NCBI RefSeq assembly: GCF_000327505.1
Contig: NC_019942.1
Location: forward strand, 434,001-498,000
Direction: 5' to 3'
Length of the DNA stretch: 64,000 bases
From: Aciduliprofundum sp. MAR08-339
GTDB lineage: Archaea; Thermoplasmatota; Thermoplasmata; Thermoplasmatales; Aciduliprofundaceae
In this document: positions 25,040-33,068 of the stretch, piece after piece
How positions within the stretch are numbered: position 1 is the first letter of the stretch
Layout: the number at the start of each line of letters is the position of its first letter
Notes under the pieces: generated by a model
What the model saw: the letters and a program-made list of their open reading frames with translations, nothing else
The model's database searches: none
What the model was told of the DNA's origin: nothing
Translations under genes and position numbers: made by a program

Positions 25040-26898
25040 ATCAGTATCAGCTGCACCTTTTCCTTCTTTTCAACATCTTCACTCTCCACCTGTGGAGTTG
25101 CAACGCTCTGGGCTATATCCCTGTAAACCTTCCAGCGCCCCTCCATGGCGTTGAGGTTGAAGTCAACGCGCATTCTGAATTCCTCCCTCTTTCCATGGTT
25201 CCACGCATTTACGGGCCTGAAATATCCAACCACCCGTGAATAAACCTCCGTTTGCCTTCCACAGTACGGACATTCAAAATGCTCTCCAGGGATATAACCA
25301 TGCTCAGGACATATTGAAAAGGTGGGCGTTATTGTGAAATAGGGAATTTTTGTGTTTGTTGCAATCTTGCGGACAAGTGCCTTAACACTTTCTTCGCTTA
25401 CCCTCTCTCCTATGTAGGTATGAAAAACCGTACCCCCCGTGTAAAGGGTCTGTAGAACTTCCTGATGTGCCAGTGCCTCTATTATGCTTACCTTGTAATC
25501 CGCAGGCAGCCATGTAGAATTTGTGAGATATGGCTCACTCTCCCCCGATGTGTATATATCCGGATACATCTCCCTGTCAAGTCGGGCAAGACGGTATGAT
25601 GCACCCTCCGCAGGAGTGGCCTCCAAATTGTAAAGATTTCCAGTTTCCTCCTGATAAATCTTGAGGATTTTGCGCATGAATTTCAGGGTTTTTATGGCAA
25701 ATATCAAACCCTCCCTCTCGTATATGCCGTATCCAAACAGGTTCATAAGCGCCTCATGCATACCTATGAGCCCTATGGTTGAAAAATGATTGTTAAAATG
25801 TCCAAGATATATTCTGGTAAATGGAAGCAGCCCCCTACGCATGTTCTCCCTTATCACTCTTCTCTTTATTTCTAAACTCTCTTTGGCAAGGTCCATATAA
25901 TGTCTGAGCATTTCAAAAAATTCATCCTCATCATGGGCCTCATATCCGAGACGATTTAAATTGATTGTCACCACCCCGATTGAGCCTGTTAACTCACCGG
26001 AGCCAAAAAGTCCGTTTCCTCGAGCACGAAGTTCATTCATATCAAGCTGTAAACGGCAGCACATCGCCCGTATGCTCCTTGGGTCCAGATCGCTGCCTAT
26101 ATAATTCTGAAAATATGGTGTGCCATACTTTGCAGTCATTTTGAAAAGAAGGGAAGCAATCTCACCATCCCAATCAAATTCCGGTAAAAGATTGTAAGTG
26201 GGTATGGGAAATGTGAATATGCGTCCATTTGCATCTCCATCCATCATTATCTCCATAAACGCACGATTCAGCATATCCATCTCTTCCTGATAATCTGAAT
26301 AGGTGGTGCTCAGTTCTTCGCCACCAACTATGGCATGCTCCCTGCCAAGGTCCTCAAGGGGTACCAGATCAAAGGTGAAATTGGTGAATGGCGTCTGTGA
26401 ACCCCACCTTGAAGGTATATTGAGCCCGTAAATGAGACGCTGCATATTCTGCTTTACTTCCCTATAATTAAGTTTATCATGACGTATAAAAGGAGCTAGA
26501 TATGTATCAACACTACTGAATGCCTGGGCCCCTGCAAACTCCATCTGCATTGTGCCCAGAAAGTTTATTATCTGCGCTACCGCCGTGTCCAAATGCTTAG
26601 GTGGTCTGGCATTGATCTTTCCAGAAACCCCTCCAAATCCCCTAAGCAGAAGATCCTTTAAGTACCACCCTGCACAGTAGGGTATGATCCCGAACGATAA
26701 ATCATGAATATGAAAATACCCTTTCCTATGGGCATCTGCAATTCGCTCATTATACACATGCTCCAGTGTATACTCACTCATAACCTCTCCAGCAACATGG
26801 AGCATCAATCCTGAATACGAGTACCCCGTGTTGCTGTTCTCTTTCACCTTCCAGTCACTTTGCGTTAAATATCCCTCAACAACATCCTTCACCTGCAT
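25036..26898 (-). CDS. nrdD: Anaerobic ribonucleoside-triphosphate reductase NrdD
   Basis: 620 residues. It reduces ribonucleotides to deoxyribonucleotides under anaerobiosis using a glycyl radical. The C-terminus has a zinc site (two CxxC: CPEHG... and CPYCGRQ) and the glycyl-radical loop RVVGYFRPVNAWNHGK. FHIHDLSFGIIPYCAGW matches the N-terminal active-site region. The ATG at 26898 is chosen because a TATA box lies 26 bp upstream. With this start no ATP-cone regulatory domain remains at the N-terminus, unlike typical NrdD. Partner gene nrdG overlaps it. Confidence 0.93.
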   Translation of the reverse strand: MQVKDVVEGYLTQSDWKVKENSNTGYSYSGLMLHVAGEVMSEYTLEHVYNERIADAHRKGYFHIHDLSFGIIPYCAGWYLKDLLLRGFGGVSGKINARPPKHLDTAVAQIINFLGTMQMEFAGAQAFSSVDTYLAPFIRHDKLNYREVKQNMQRLIYGLNIPSRWGSQTPFTNFTFDLVPLEDLGREHAIVGGEELSTTYSDYQEEMDMLNRAFMEIMMDGDANGRIFTFPIPTYNLLPEFDWDGEIASLLFKMTAKYGTPYFQNYIGSDLDPRSIRAMCCRLQLDMNELRARGNGLFGSGELTGSIGVVTINLNRLGYEAHDEDEFFEMLRHYMDLAKESLEIKRRVIRENMRRGLLPFTRIYLGHFNNHFSTIGLIGMHEALMNLFGYGIYEREGLIFAIKTLKFMRKILKIYQEETGNLYNLEATPAEGASYRLARLDREMYPDIYTSGESEPYLTNSTWLPADYKVSIIEALAHQEVLQTLYTGGTVFHTYIGERVSEESVKALVRKIATNTKIPYFTITPTFSICPEHGYIPGEHFECPYCGRQTEVYSRVVGYFRPVNAWNHGKREEFRMRVDFNLNAMEGRWKVYRDIAQSVATPQVESEDVEKKEKVQLILM

Positions 26899-26918
26899 AA
26901 AATAATGCATATCACTGC

Positions 26919-26928
26919 AATATAAATT
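26919..26928 (-). promoter_or_regulatory. nrdD TATA box, leaderless start
   Basis: AATTTATATT on the minus strand is centred 26 bp upstream of the ATG at 26898. Initiation would fall at the start codon, which rules out the longer frame beginning near 27030. Confidence 0.5.
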
Positions 26929-27087
26929 GATTTTTTTGAACAAAGATGATAAGGAACATGGTAAAATAAACTTGAAAAAAATCAAATTTACTTTAAAAAA
27001 TGAATTTCTGTTCGTACTTATGGGCCTCAAACAACAGTTTCAGTTTTAATTTCCACATATTTAAATACCATTAAAAAAATATCGTAT

Positions 27088-27585
27088 ATGATCAGTATGA
27101 AAGATACTTTGAAGATTTACAGAAGATCAATAATGGCCATCTCACTGATCAATCTTATTCTCGGAGCGTTCATAGCAGGCTTTGGATTCAACGCAATATT
27201 CACAGATATGGCCGTGCCGAAAAATGTTGTTGCTGCATTCATATTTGGAATGAAGATTGCCTATGGCAGCGGCCTATCCCTTGAATTCCTGTTCCTCCTG
27301 ATTGGGATGTTCTTCGTATGGATATTCTACAAAGATGGACAGGGAGATGTTGGAGCCATGGCATCTTTCACTGCCTCTGCACTTCTCCACATATTCACGC
27401 TCTCATACGCATACATGGTGGTACTCACCTACGAGGCTGGAAACATTCTGCATCCGGTGAAACTCATAGGAGATCTGGTGCTTTGGGGTGGGGCAGGTTT
27501 GCTCTATATGCTCCTTATCACCCTCGACATCGTTCTTCTTGGAGCTGCACACACAAAAATAAAGAGAGGGGAGGCTCAAAGATGA
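27088..27585 (+). CDS. Four-helix membrane protein, unknown
   Basis: 165 residues with four hydrophobic segments (about residues 18-40, 45-72, 88-112 and 128-150). The second segment is followed by KDGQGD, and charges are at the N-terminus. A TATA-like TATTTAAATAC (about 27058-27068) lies about 25 bp upstream, suggesting a leaderless transcript. It is divergent from nrdD. The family is not recognised; an enzyme function cannot be assigned. Confidence 0.55.
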   Translation: MISMKDTLKIYRRSIMAISLINLILGAFIAGFGFNAIFTDMAVPKNVVAAFIFGMKIAYGSGLSLEFLFLLIGMFFVWIFYKDGQGDVGAMASFTASALLHIFTLSYAYMVVLTYEAGNILHPVKLIGDLVLWGGAGLLYMLLITLDIVLLGAAHTKIKRGEAQR

Positions 27586-27590
27586 TTCAA

Positions 27591-27761
27591 TCACCGAACA
27601 ATTAATATGCCGTCCCTCTCCATCTTCAAAAATGCAAGATAGATTATAGCCTGAAGTGCCTCCATATCAACTCCAAAAAGATCCGGCCTTTCCTTTACCT
27701 CGTGCTCATAAAGGTAATCAACAAGCTCGTCCATATACTCTTCATCTATCTCAACACTCAT
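27591..27761 (-). CDS. Small acidic helical protein, unknown
   Basis: 56 residues (MSVEIDEEYMDELVDYLYEH...), strongly acidic and helical, with EVKERPDLFGVD in the middle. The start at 27761 follows GGTGAG; an alternative ATG is at 27773. It lies just upstream of the K+ channel on neither side of a shared operon: the next gene on the same strand starts at 28164, 390 bp away from this stop, and the channel stop is 23 bp upstream of this gene start. It may therefore be the last gene of the MFS-channel transcription unit. No family recognised. Confidence 0.5.
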   Translation of the reverse strand: MSVEIDEEYMDELVDYLYEHEVKERPDLFGVDMEALQAIIYLAFLKMERDGILIVR

Positions 27762-27795
27762 AAAACTCACCATGTGAACAGCGGCAACAATGTAT

Positions 27796-28164
27796 TTAAG
27801 AGTTTCTACGATCTTTCTGTGATTCCTTCAATCCCCTGTCTATCGCATTTATGGCGGCGGCCACAATAATGCCGGTTATGAGCATTCCGGTGATTGGGAG
27901 AAGGAACACCGCTATAATCTTTCCAAGTATTGTATGTGGGACGATATCTCCATAGCCCAGGGTCAGGGCCGACACGAAGGCAAAGTATATGCCATTTCCA
28001 ATCCCTATACCCTCAATGTAGCCAAGCAGAATGCCCATCAGAAATATAAAGAGGAGAAGGGTTGATATTATATTTCTCACCACGTATATGACTTTCAGAA
28101 ATATCCTAAAAAATACCTTGAACCTTATTATGTTCGGAATTTCCTCACTCTCAACATCATTCAT
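27796..28164 (-). CDS. Two-helix potassium channel subunit
   Basis: 122 residues. Two hydrophobic helices (about residues 31-55 and 83-105) flank a pore loop with FAFVSALTLGYGDIVP, a variant of the TVGYGD selectivity filter in which Leu replaces the usual Val. This is the 2TM Ion_trans_2 pore architecture, working as a tetramer. No regulatory RCK or ligand domain is attached. It lies 5 bp downstream of the MFS transporter stop codon, so the pair may be cotranscribed. Confidence 0.85.
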   Translation of the reverse strand: MNDVESEEIPNIIRFKVFFRIFLKVIYVVRNIISTLLLFIFLMGILLGYIEGIGIGNGIYFAFVSALTLGYGDIVPHTILGKIIAVFLLPITGMLITGIIVAAAINAIDRGLKESQKDRRNS

Positions 28165-28169
28165 TCACA

Positions 28170-29675
28170 TCACCTCTTTGGCAACCACAGGGTCAGCACA
28201 CCACCTATAACCAAGGACATCATCATAAACATCATGGCCGAACGCATGGCCTCTGCCAGAGCCACGTTTATGAGATGATTGATCTGGGGCATATATTCGG
28301 GAGGTATGTTTATCTCTCCATGCTTTATCCTGAGCACCCACTCAATAACCATGTGCCTGTCCACATTGGGAAACTTTGTCTGTATCATACGGGTTATGGA
28401 ATTGATCATACCCATTATGAGTACGGCTCCTATGAACGCGGTTCCAAGACTCATACCAAGTTGCTTCTGAGAATTAAACACTCCCGAAGCTTCAGCCTCC
28501 TGAGAGGGGCCCGCTCCAGACATTGCAAGGTTCGTAATCTGGGAGAATATCAGTCCCAAACCAACTCCGTAAAAGAGCATACCTGGGGCAAGATCCAAAC
28601 CAGTTGCACTCACTGAGAACTCCTGCATAAAGAGAAACAGCCCTATGAAAGCCATAACTATGCCCAACTGAATTATGGACCTGGGAGAGAGATACTTCAG
28701 AAACCTCTGACCGGATACGGAGAATACAAACATCATCAAAGATAGAGGAATTATAGTTATACCGGTTTCCATGGCGTTGTACCCAGTGACAGTTTGAAGG
28801 AATATGGGAATTGTGAACATTACCCCTGCCAGAGTTATCTGGAAGAATATGCTCACAAGGTTTCCAACGGTGAAGGCCCTTGATTTAAAAAGATCCATGT
28901 TCACCAGGGGCGCCTTGAACTCCCTAACTAATTTCCGCTCGTACCACACAAATACCACGAGTATTAGCACACCAAGAGAGAGAACGCCCATAACAGGTGA
29001 ATCTCCCAGAGGATTTATGAGAAGTATTGAAAGCGTTACAAGAAAAAGACCCGTGGCCGATAGGATCGCTCCCAAAATATCAAATTTCATCTTCCTCGTT
29101 GGAGGATAATCTCGCAGTATGCCTATCTTGGCGATCATACCCGCCACTATGAACGCCTCCATTCCAAACCCCACCCTCCATGTTATGTACGTGGTGAAAA
29201 ACCCACCTATTATTGGACCAAACGCCGCAGCAGCTCCAGCAATTCCACCCCAAACTCCAAAGGCATAGGCTCTGTCTCTGCCAGAGTATTCCTTGGTGAG
29301 GTAAGTGACCGTCACGGGCATCATCAGGGCCCCACCTATGCCCTCAAGAATTGACCAACCAATCAGCAGAACGGGTAAATTCGGTGCCAGCGTGGCCGTG
29401 GTTGTACCCACCCCGTATATGATCAATCCCATGGTGAAGGTTTTTTTAGTACCCCAGAAATCTGCAATTCTCGCGCCAATTATCATAAACGCCGCCATAA
29501 CAAGAGCGTAAAGGGCAATGGCCAGCTGTATTCCATCCACCGTGGTATTGAGATCCCGGACAAGGGCAGATATGGATACGTTCATCATAGTGGTATCAAT
29601 GGTCATGATGAACATGGCAAAACTCATCATGTAAAGCACTCCCCACTTGTTCTGCACTCTGCCCTTATCACTCAT
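28170..29675 (-). CDS. MFS drug/proton antiporter (DHA2/EmrB-like, 14 TM)
   Basis: 501 residues with about 14 predicted membrane helices. Conserved motif A is recognisable as GARIADFWGTKKTF, and motif C-like GGIAGAAAAFGPIIGGF is present in helix 5, as in DHA2 (EmrB/QacA) exporters. It probably exports drugs or metabolites using the proton gradient; the substrate is unknown. The ATG at 29675 is preferred because a TATA-like GTATTTATATTG precedes it by about 25 bp; the TTG at 29699 lies inside that element. The potassium-channel gene follows immediately. Confidence 0.88.
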   Translation of the reverse strand: MSDKGRVQNKWGVLYMMSFAMFIMTIDTTMMNVSISALVRDLNTTVDGIQLAIALYALVMAAFMIIGARIADFWGTKKTFTMGLIIYGVGTTTATLAPNLPVLLIGWSILEGIGGALMMPVTVTYLTKEYSGRDRAYAFGVWGGIAGAAAAFGPIIGGFFTTYITWRVGFGMEAFIVAGMIAKIGILRDYPPTRKMKFDILGAILSATGLFLVTLSILLINPLGDSPVMGVLSLGVLILVVFVWYERKLVREFKAPLVNMDLFKSRAFTVGNLVSIFFQITLAGVMFTIPIFLQTVTGYNAMETGITIIPLSLMMFVFSVSGQRFLKYLSPRSIIQLGIVMAFIGLFLFMQEFSVSATGLDLAPGMLFYGVGLGLIFSQITNLAMSGAGPSQEAEASGVFNSQKQLGMSLGTAFIGAVLIMGMINSITRMIQTKFPNVDRHMVIEWVLRIKHGEINIPPEYMPQINHLINVALAEAMRSAMMFMMMSLVIGGVLTLWLPKR

Positions 29676-29759
29676 AGGTGGTAAAGTATGTTTCTGCAAT
29701 ATAAATACTTTTTATGCTGAAAAAAGTAAATTTTAATACCCTCAAACAGATAGCCCATT

Positions 29760-30098
29760 ATGATAAATCCCAGGGAAATGCGCAGATTAATGCGTCAGCT
29801 CAAGGCCAAGGAGATTGATGCCTACGAGGTCATAATCAAGGCCAGGGACGGAGACTACGTGATAGAGGACCCCCAGGTAATGTACATGGAAATTCAGGGT
29901 CAGAAGATGCTCCAGGTTGTTGGTGAGATGAAGAAGGTTGAAAGGGAGGAAAAGAAGGAGGAACTTCCATACACAGATGAGGATGTGCAGCTGGTCATGC
30001 AGCAAACAGGGTGCACAGAGGAGGAGGCAAAGAAAGCACTTGAGGAGGCAAATGGAGAGCCAGCGGAGGCGATAATATCAATAATGAGCAGGAGGTAA
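29760..30098 (+). CDS. nac: Nascent polypeptide-associated complex protein (NAC alpha)
   Basis: 112 residues, the archaeal length. A central NAC barrel (IKARDGDYVIEDPQVMYMEIQGQKMLQVVG) is followed by a charged linker and a C-terminal UBA domain (DVQLVMQQTGCTEEEAKKALEEANGEPAEAI). It forms a homodimer at the ribosome exit tunnel that shields nascent chains. A TATA-like TTTTAATACC (about 29732-29741) lies upstream. The following CCA-adding gene begins within or just after its last codons. Confidence 0.92.
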   Translation: MINPREMRRLMRQLKAKEIDAYEVIIKARDGDYVIEDPQVMYMEIQGQKMLQVVGEMKKVEREEKKEELPYTDEDVQLVMQQTGCTEEEAKKALEEANGEPAEAIISIMSRR

Positions 30099-31414
30099 GA
30101 GAGGAGGTTCTGCGAAGGATCAAACCCAACGAGGATGAGGAGAGAAGGTTATGGAACACGGTAGATGAACTGCTCTCCAGGGCAAATGAAGAACTTGTAA
30201 AAAGGGGATTTGAAGAAGATGCCATTCTCGTGGGCTCGGTGGCCAAGGGTACCTACCTCAAGAATCCAGACATAGACATATTTCTGAGACTCCCGCCCGA
30301 TACTGACAGAAAAACTCTGAAAATGGTGGGCATAGAGATTGGTAGGACGATAATACCCGATGGCTTTGCCAAGTACGCAGAGCACCCTTACTGGCGCGGC
30401 ACATACAACGGGTTTGAAGTGGACATAGTACCCTGCTACAAGATCAACGACCCGAAGGAGAAGATAAGCGCGGTGGATAGAACCCCATTTCACACGGAGT
30501 ACATAAAATCCCACATAAAGGACTGGCAGAGGGATGAGGTCCGGCTGCTGAAGGCCTTTCTCAAGGGCATAGGAGCCTACGGGGCAGAGGCAAAAATACA
30601 TGGATTTTCCGGATACTTGACCGAGTTGCTAATTTTAAAGTATGGAGATTTTCTGAATACGTTGAAAAATGTTGCAAAATGGAGAAGGAAGGTGTACCTT
30701 TATCTTGAAGATGGGGGTGCTAGATTTAGAGCACCTGTTGTGTTCATAGATCCAGTGGATCCTGAGAGAAATGCGGCCTCTGCAGTCAGTGAGGATAGAA
30801 AAAGTTTGTTTATATATGCTGCAAAATCCTATATGAAAGGCCCAAAACTTGAGTTTTTCTTTCCGCGGCCAGTTGAGCCCATGGGTGAGCAAGAAATAGA
30901 GGATATAATTTCAAAAAGGGGTACCAACTTCCTGGTTATAAGAGTTCCAAGACCGGATATAATAGAGGATAATCTTTATCCGCAGATAGAGAGAAGTATG
31001 GATTCCTTTCTGAAGATCCTTGCAGATTTTGATGTTGTTTCACATTTTTACATCGTGCAATCTGATTATGTGTATTTCATAATTGAGGTGGCCAGAGATC
31101 GCCTACCCAGAATTAGGGTACATGAAGGACCACCTGTGTGGCACGAGAATTCGGACAATTTCATAAAAAGATGGAGAGGCAAGGCGCTGAGGGGTCCGTA
31201 CATAAGGGGTAACAGATGGTATGCAGATATTGAGAGAGAGGCATGCACGGTTAGCGAGGTTTTTTTCAAAAATCTCCATAACTACAAACTAGGAAAGGAG
31301 TTTGAAAAAATAAAAAAGGAACTGGTTTTGGGCTCCATTTATGATTTTATGGGTGAAATTGACATGAGGGCCCTGACTGAGTTTTTTATGGCTGCTTTCC
31401 CATGGGAACGGTGA
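30095..31414 (+). CDS. cca: CCA-adding tRNA nucleotidyltransferase (class I, archaeal)
   Basis: About 439 residues in this frame. It adds CCA to tRNA 3' ends without a template. The class I signature GSVAKGTYLKNPDIDIFLRL (GS plus DxD) is near residue 47-65. FEVDIVPCYKIND, SAVDRTPFHTEYI and RLLKAFLKGIGAYG follow, as in the A. fulgidus enzyme. The frame is open upstream from the stop at 30041, but no ATG, GTG or TTG exists before residue 46, well inside the conserved N-terminal helix EEVLRRIKPNEDE. Translation must start at a non-canonical codon near 30095-30119 (GTA at 30095 is one possibility), just after SD-like AGGAGG. The last 29 bp overlap the convergent gene. Confidence 0.85.
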   Translation, partial: VREEVLRRIKPNEDEERRLWNTVDELLSRANEELVKRGFEEDAILVGSVAKGTYLKNPDIDIFLRLPPDTDRKTLKMVGIEIGRTIIPDGFAKYAEHPYWRGTYNGFEVDIVPCYKINDPKEKISAVDRTPFHTEYIKSHIKDWQRDEVRLLKAFLKGIGAYGAEAKIHGFSGYLTELLILKYGDFLNTLKNVAKWRRKVYLYLEDGGARFRAPVVFIDPVDPERNAASAVSEDRKSLFIYAAKSYMKGPKLEFFFPRPVEPMGEQEIEDIISKRGTNFLVIRVPRPDIIEDNLYPQIERSMDSFLKILADFDVVSHFYIVQSDYVYFIIEVARDRLPRIRVHEGPPVWHENSDNFIKRWRGKALRGPYIRGNRWYADIEREACTVSEVFFKNLHNYKLGKEFEKIKKELVLGSIYDFMGEIDMRALTEFFMAAFPWER

Positions 31415-32075
31415 TCTCGACCTTTGAATAGTGATCCTGTGGCTCAGGGGAATTCACATAATTCACATCCCATGCCTCCACAGTGATTCTCCCGCTATTG
31501 GTTATGTTATACGCTACATAGTATCCATTTATCCGTTTGGCAAGATGCCCGTTTATCTTAACCTGATCAACTCCCACATTATCCGATACAAAGGCTCGAA
31601 CACTTATCTTATTACCCCATTTCAATTTATCTATGTTTTTATCATACACACCGTGAGAATACGTGTAAATCACAACCCATGCAGTACCGTTGTAAACCTC
31701 CACGTTCCTTATCTGGGGCGGAGAGACATCATTGAGTGGGGGATTTAAGGCAACTGTCCATCCAAGGAACCAGATTAGAAGGAACATCGTTATTGCATAG
31801 AACCAAGTTTTCTTATCCTTGAACTCCGCATGCAATTTTCCAAGAATGGGCTTGAGAATCAGAAGAAAACCAAATCCCAGAATGGCCCCCAGATACACAC
31901 TCACATAAACCTGAAGGTATCCAGATATGAGGCCCAGAATAAGGGCAACGGAGAATATAAAAATTATACCCTTGGCCTTTTTAATTTCGCTAACTAAGAA
32001 CTCACGCTCGTCAAACTCGGGCTCTTCGAATATTTCCCTTTCCTCCTCTTCAGGAGTTTTTCTTCTCTTTGCCAT
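31386..32075 (-). CDS. Membrane protein with C-terminal Ig-like extracellular domain
   Basis: 229 residues. A highly charged N-terminus (KKRRKTPEEEEREIFEEPEFDERE) is followed by three or four membrane helices (about residues 36-60, 61-77 and 88-108). After residue 112 comes a beta domain (SPPQIRNVEVYNG, ISVRAFVSDNVGVDQVKI, YYVAYNITNSGRITVEAWDVNY) that resembles bacterial Ig-like folds facing outside. The 3' end overlaps the convergent cca gene, and the start follows tpiA closely (1-bp gap), so it is cotranscribed with tpiA. No family is recognised. Confidence 0.55.
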   Translation of the reverse strand: MAKRRKTPEEEEREIFEEPEFDEREFLVSEIKKAKGIIFIFSVALILGLISGYLQVYVSVYLGAILGFGFLLILKPILGKLHAEFKDKKTWFYAITMFLLIWFLGWTVALNPPLNDVSPPQIRNVEVYNGTAWVVIYTYSHGVYDKNIDKLKWGNKISVRAFVSDNVGVDQVKINGHLAKRINGYYVAYNITNSGRITVEAWDVNYVNSPEPQDHYSKVEITVPMGKQP

Positions 32076-32076
32076 A

Positions 32077-32748
32077 TCACATCATCCCATCTATCAGATC
32101 GTTTATGGCCCTTTCAGGGTCCTTGGCCTTAACCACACCAGATGCAACCAGAACACCCTTTGCTCCAAGCTCAATGGCCTTTTTCACATCGTTTCCGTTC
32201 TTTATGCCCGCACCCACAAGGACAGGTATGTCACGCACAGATTTAACAGCATCTATGGTCTCAACTATTGCCTCGGGCCTGGCCGTGGATACGGATACTT
32301 CTCCTCCTATCAACTCTGGAGGCTCCATTGCCACAAAATCAGGATTTAGGAATGCAACCGCTCCAGACACTCGGGCATTGTTGGTGCATACCACCGAGAC
32401 CATGTCCAGTTCCCTTGCCCTTTGCACGAGGTAATCTATATCGGCCATGGTTAGCCTGCGCTCGGAGTGGTTTATCAGCAGGCCCTCAACACCACTTTCC
32501 TTGGCAAGTTCCATATTTATCCTGCCCGTGTGGGCTCCATGGGGCACGGGATCAACGTGCTGGAGCATAACGGGTATGTTTACCTCATCTCTTATCCTTG
32601 AGAAATCAAGAGGATTTACGGCAATTGCAATGCTCACATCCCTCTCCTCAGCAACCCTATCAAGGCTCTTTGCGAGATTCAGGGCCCTTTCTCCAGAGCC
32701 CGAGTGATACAATTTGAAATTCACAATTATAACTGGCAGTTTCCACAT
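32077..32748 (-). CDS. tpiA: Triosephosphate isomerase
   Basis: 223 residues, the short archaeal TIM. It interconverts dihydroxyacetone phosphate and glyceraldehyde-3-phosphate in glycolysis/gluconeogenesis. Active-site residues: Lys in VNFKLYH (residue about 12), His in LLINHSERR (about 94) and Glu in AMEPPELIGG (about 142); phosphate-binding GAGIKN and GVLVASGVV follow. It lies just upstream of the membrane Ig-like gene. Confidence 0.95.
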   Translation of the reverse strand: MWKLPVIIVNFKLYHSGSGERALNLAKSLDRVAEERDVSIAIAVNPLDFSRIRDEVNIPVMLQHVDPVPHGAHTGRINMELAKESGVEGLLINHSERRLTMADIDYLVQRARELDMVSVVCTNNARVSGAVAFLNPDFVAMEPPELIGGEVSVSTARPEAIVETIDAVKSVRDIPVLVGAGIKNGNDVKKAIELGAKGVLVASGVVKAKDPERAINDLIDGMM

Positions 32749-32848
32749 ATTTGGCTGTAAGGATGCCTTTTAAATAAATTTTTCTGGAAACTTTGGTTTC
32801 GTTTTAGGTTTCAATACAAACCCAATAAAGAGACCACCGGATGAAAAA

Positions 32849-32896
32849 GTTTATATACTTCTTTGCTATATATGACAATTGTCAGACATTTGTCTG
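32849..32896 (+). promoter_or_regulatory. Promoter with overlapping double palindromic operator
   Basis: TATA box GTTTATATAC lies at 32849-32858. The expected start region (about 32878-32882) is covered by two perfect palindromes: TGACAATTGTCA (32873-32884) and CAGACATTTGTCTG (32883-32896, with a 2-bp centre). Both share the half-site GACA/TGTC (GACAATTGTC and GACATTTGTC), 11 bp apart, one helical turn. This strongly suggests side-by-side binding of a dimeric repressor to control the mini-gene that follows. Confidence 0.7.
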
Positions 32897-32909
32897 ATAA
32901 GTGATAGAA

Positions 32910-33032
32910 ATGAATGAAAAAGATCTGGAGGAGATAATAGAAGAACTGGACGCCATGATTGCGGAGCTTGAAGAGATAATGGGGGACGAGGTGCTGCTGG
33001 GAGCTCAGAACATGGCCATGGCGCCCGCATAA
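32910..33032 (+). CDS. 40-residue acidic mini-protein under tight operator control
   Basis: An ATG frame of 40 codons (start MNEKDLEEIIEELDAMIAEL; end GAQNMAMAPA). It is very acidic and helical in its first 27 residues, with a short neutral Ala/Met tail. The tail could be a leader-like or cleavable segment, but nothing identifies it as a peptide precursor. Evidence that it is a real gene is mainly its promoter: a TATA box and two precise palindromes directly upstream, and no other gene downstream on this strand before a T-rich terminator (33053-33068). Confidence 0.5.
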   Translation: MNEKDLEEIIEELDAMIAELEEIMGDEVLLGAQNMAMAPA

Positions 33033-33068
33033 TCACACTGACCCACCTTCACCCCTTTTTTATTTTTT
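33031..33068 (+). terminator. Candidate T-rich terminator after mini-gene
   Basis: AATCACACTGACCC followed by CACCTTCACCCCTTTTTTATTTTTT begins at the mini-gene stop codon. T-rich tracts of this kind terminate archaeal transcription. A near-copy of the leading 14 bases occurs at 43296-43309, also followed by a T run. Confidence 0.4.
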
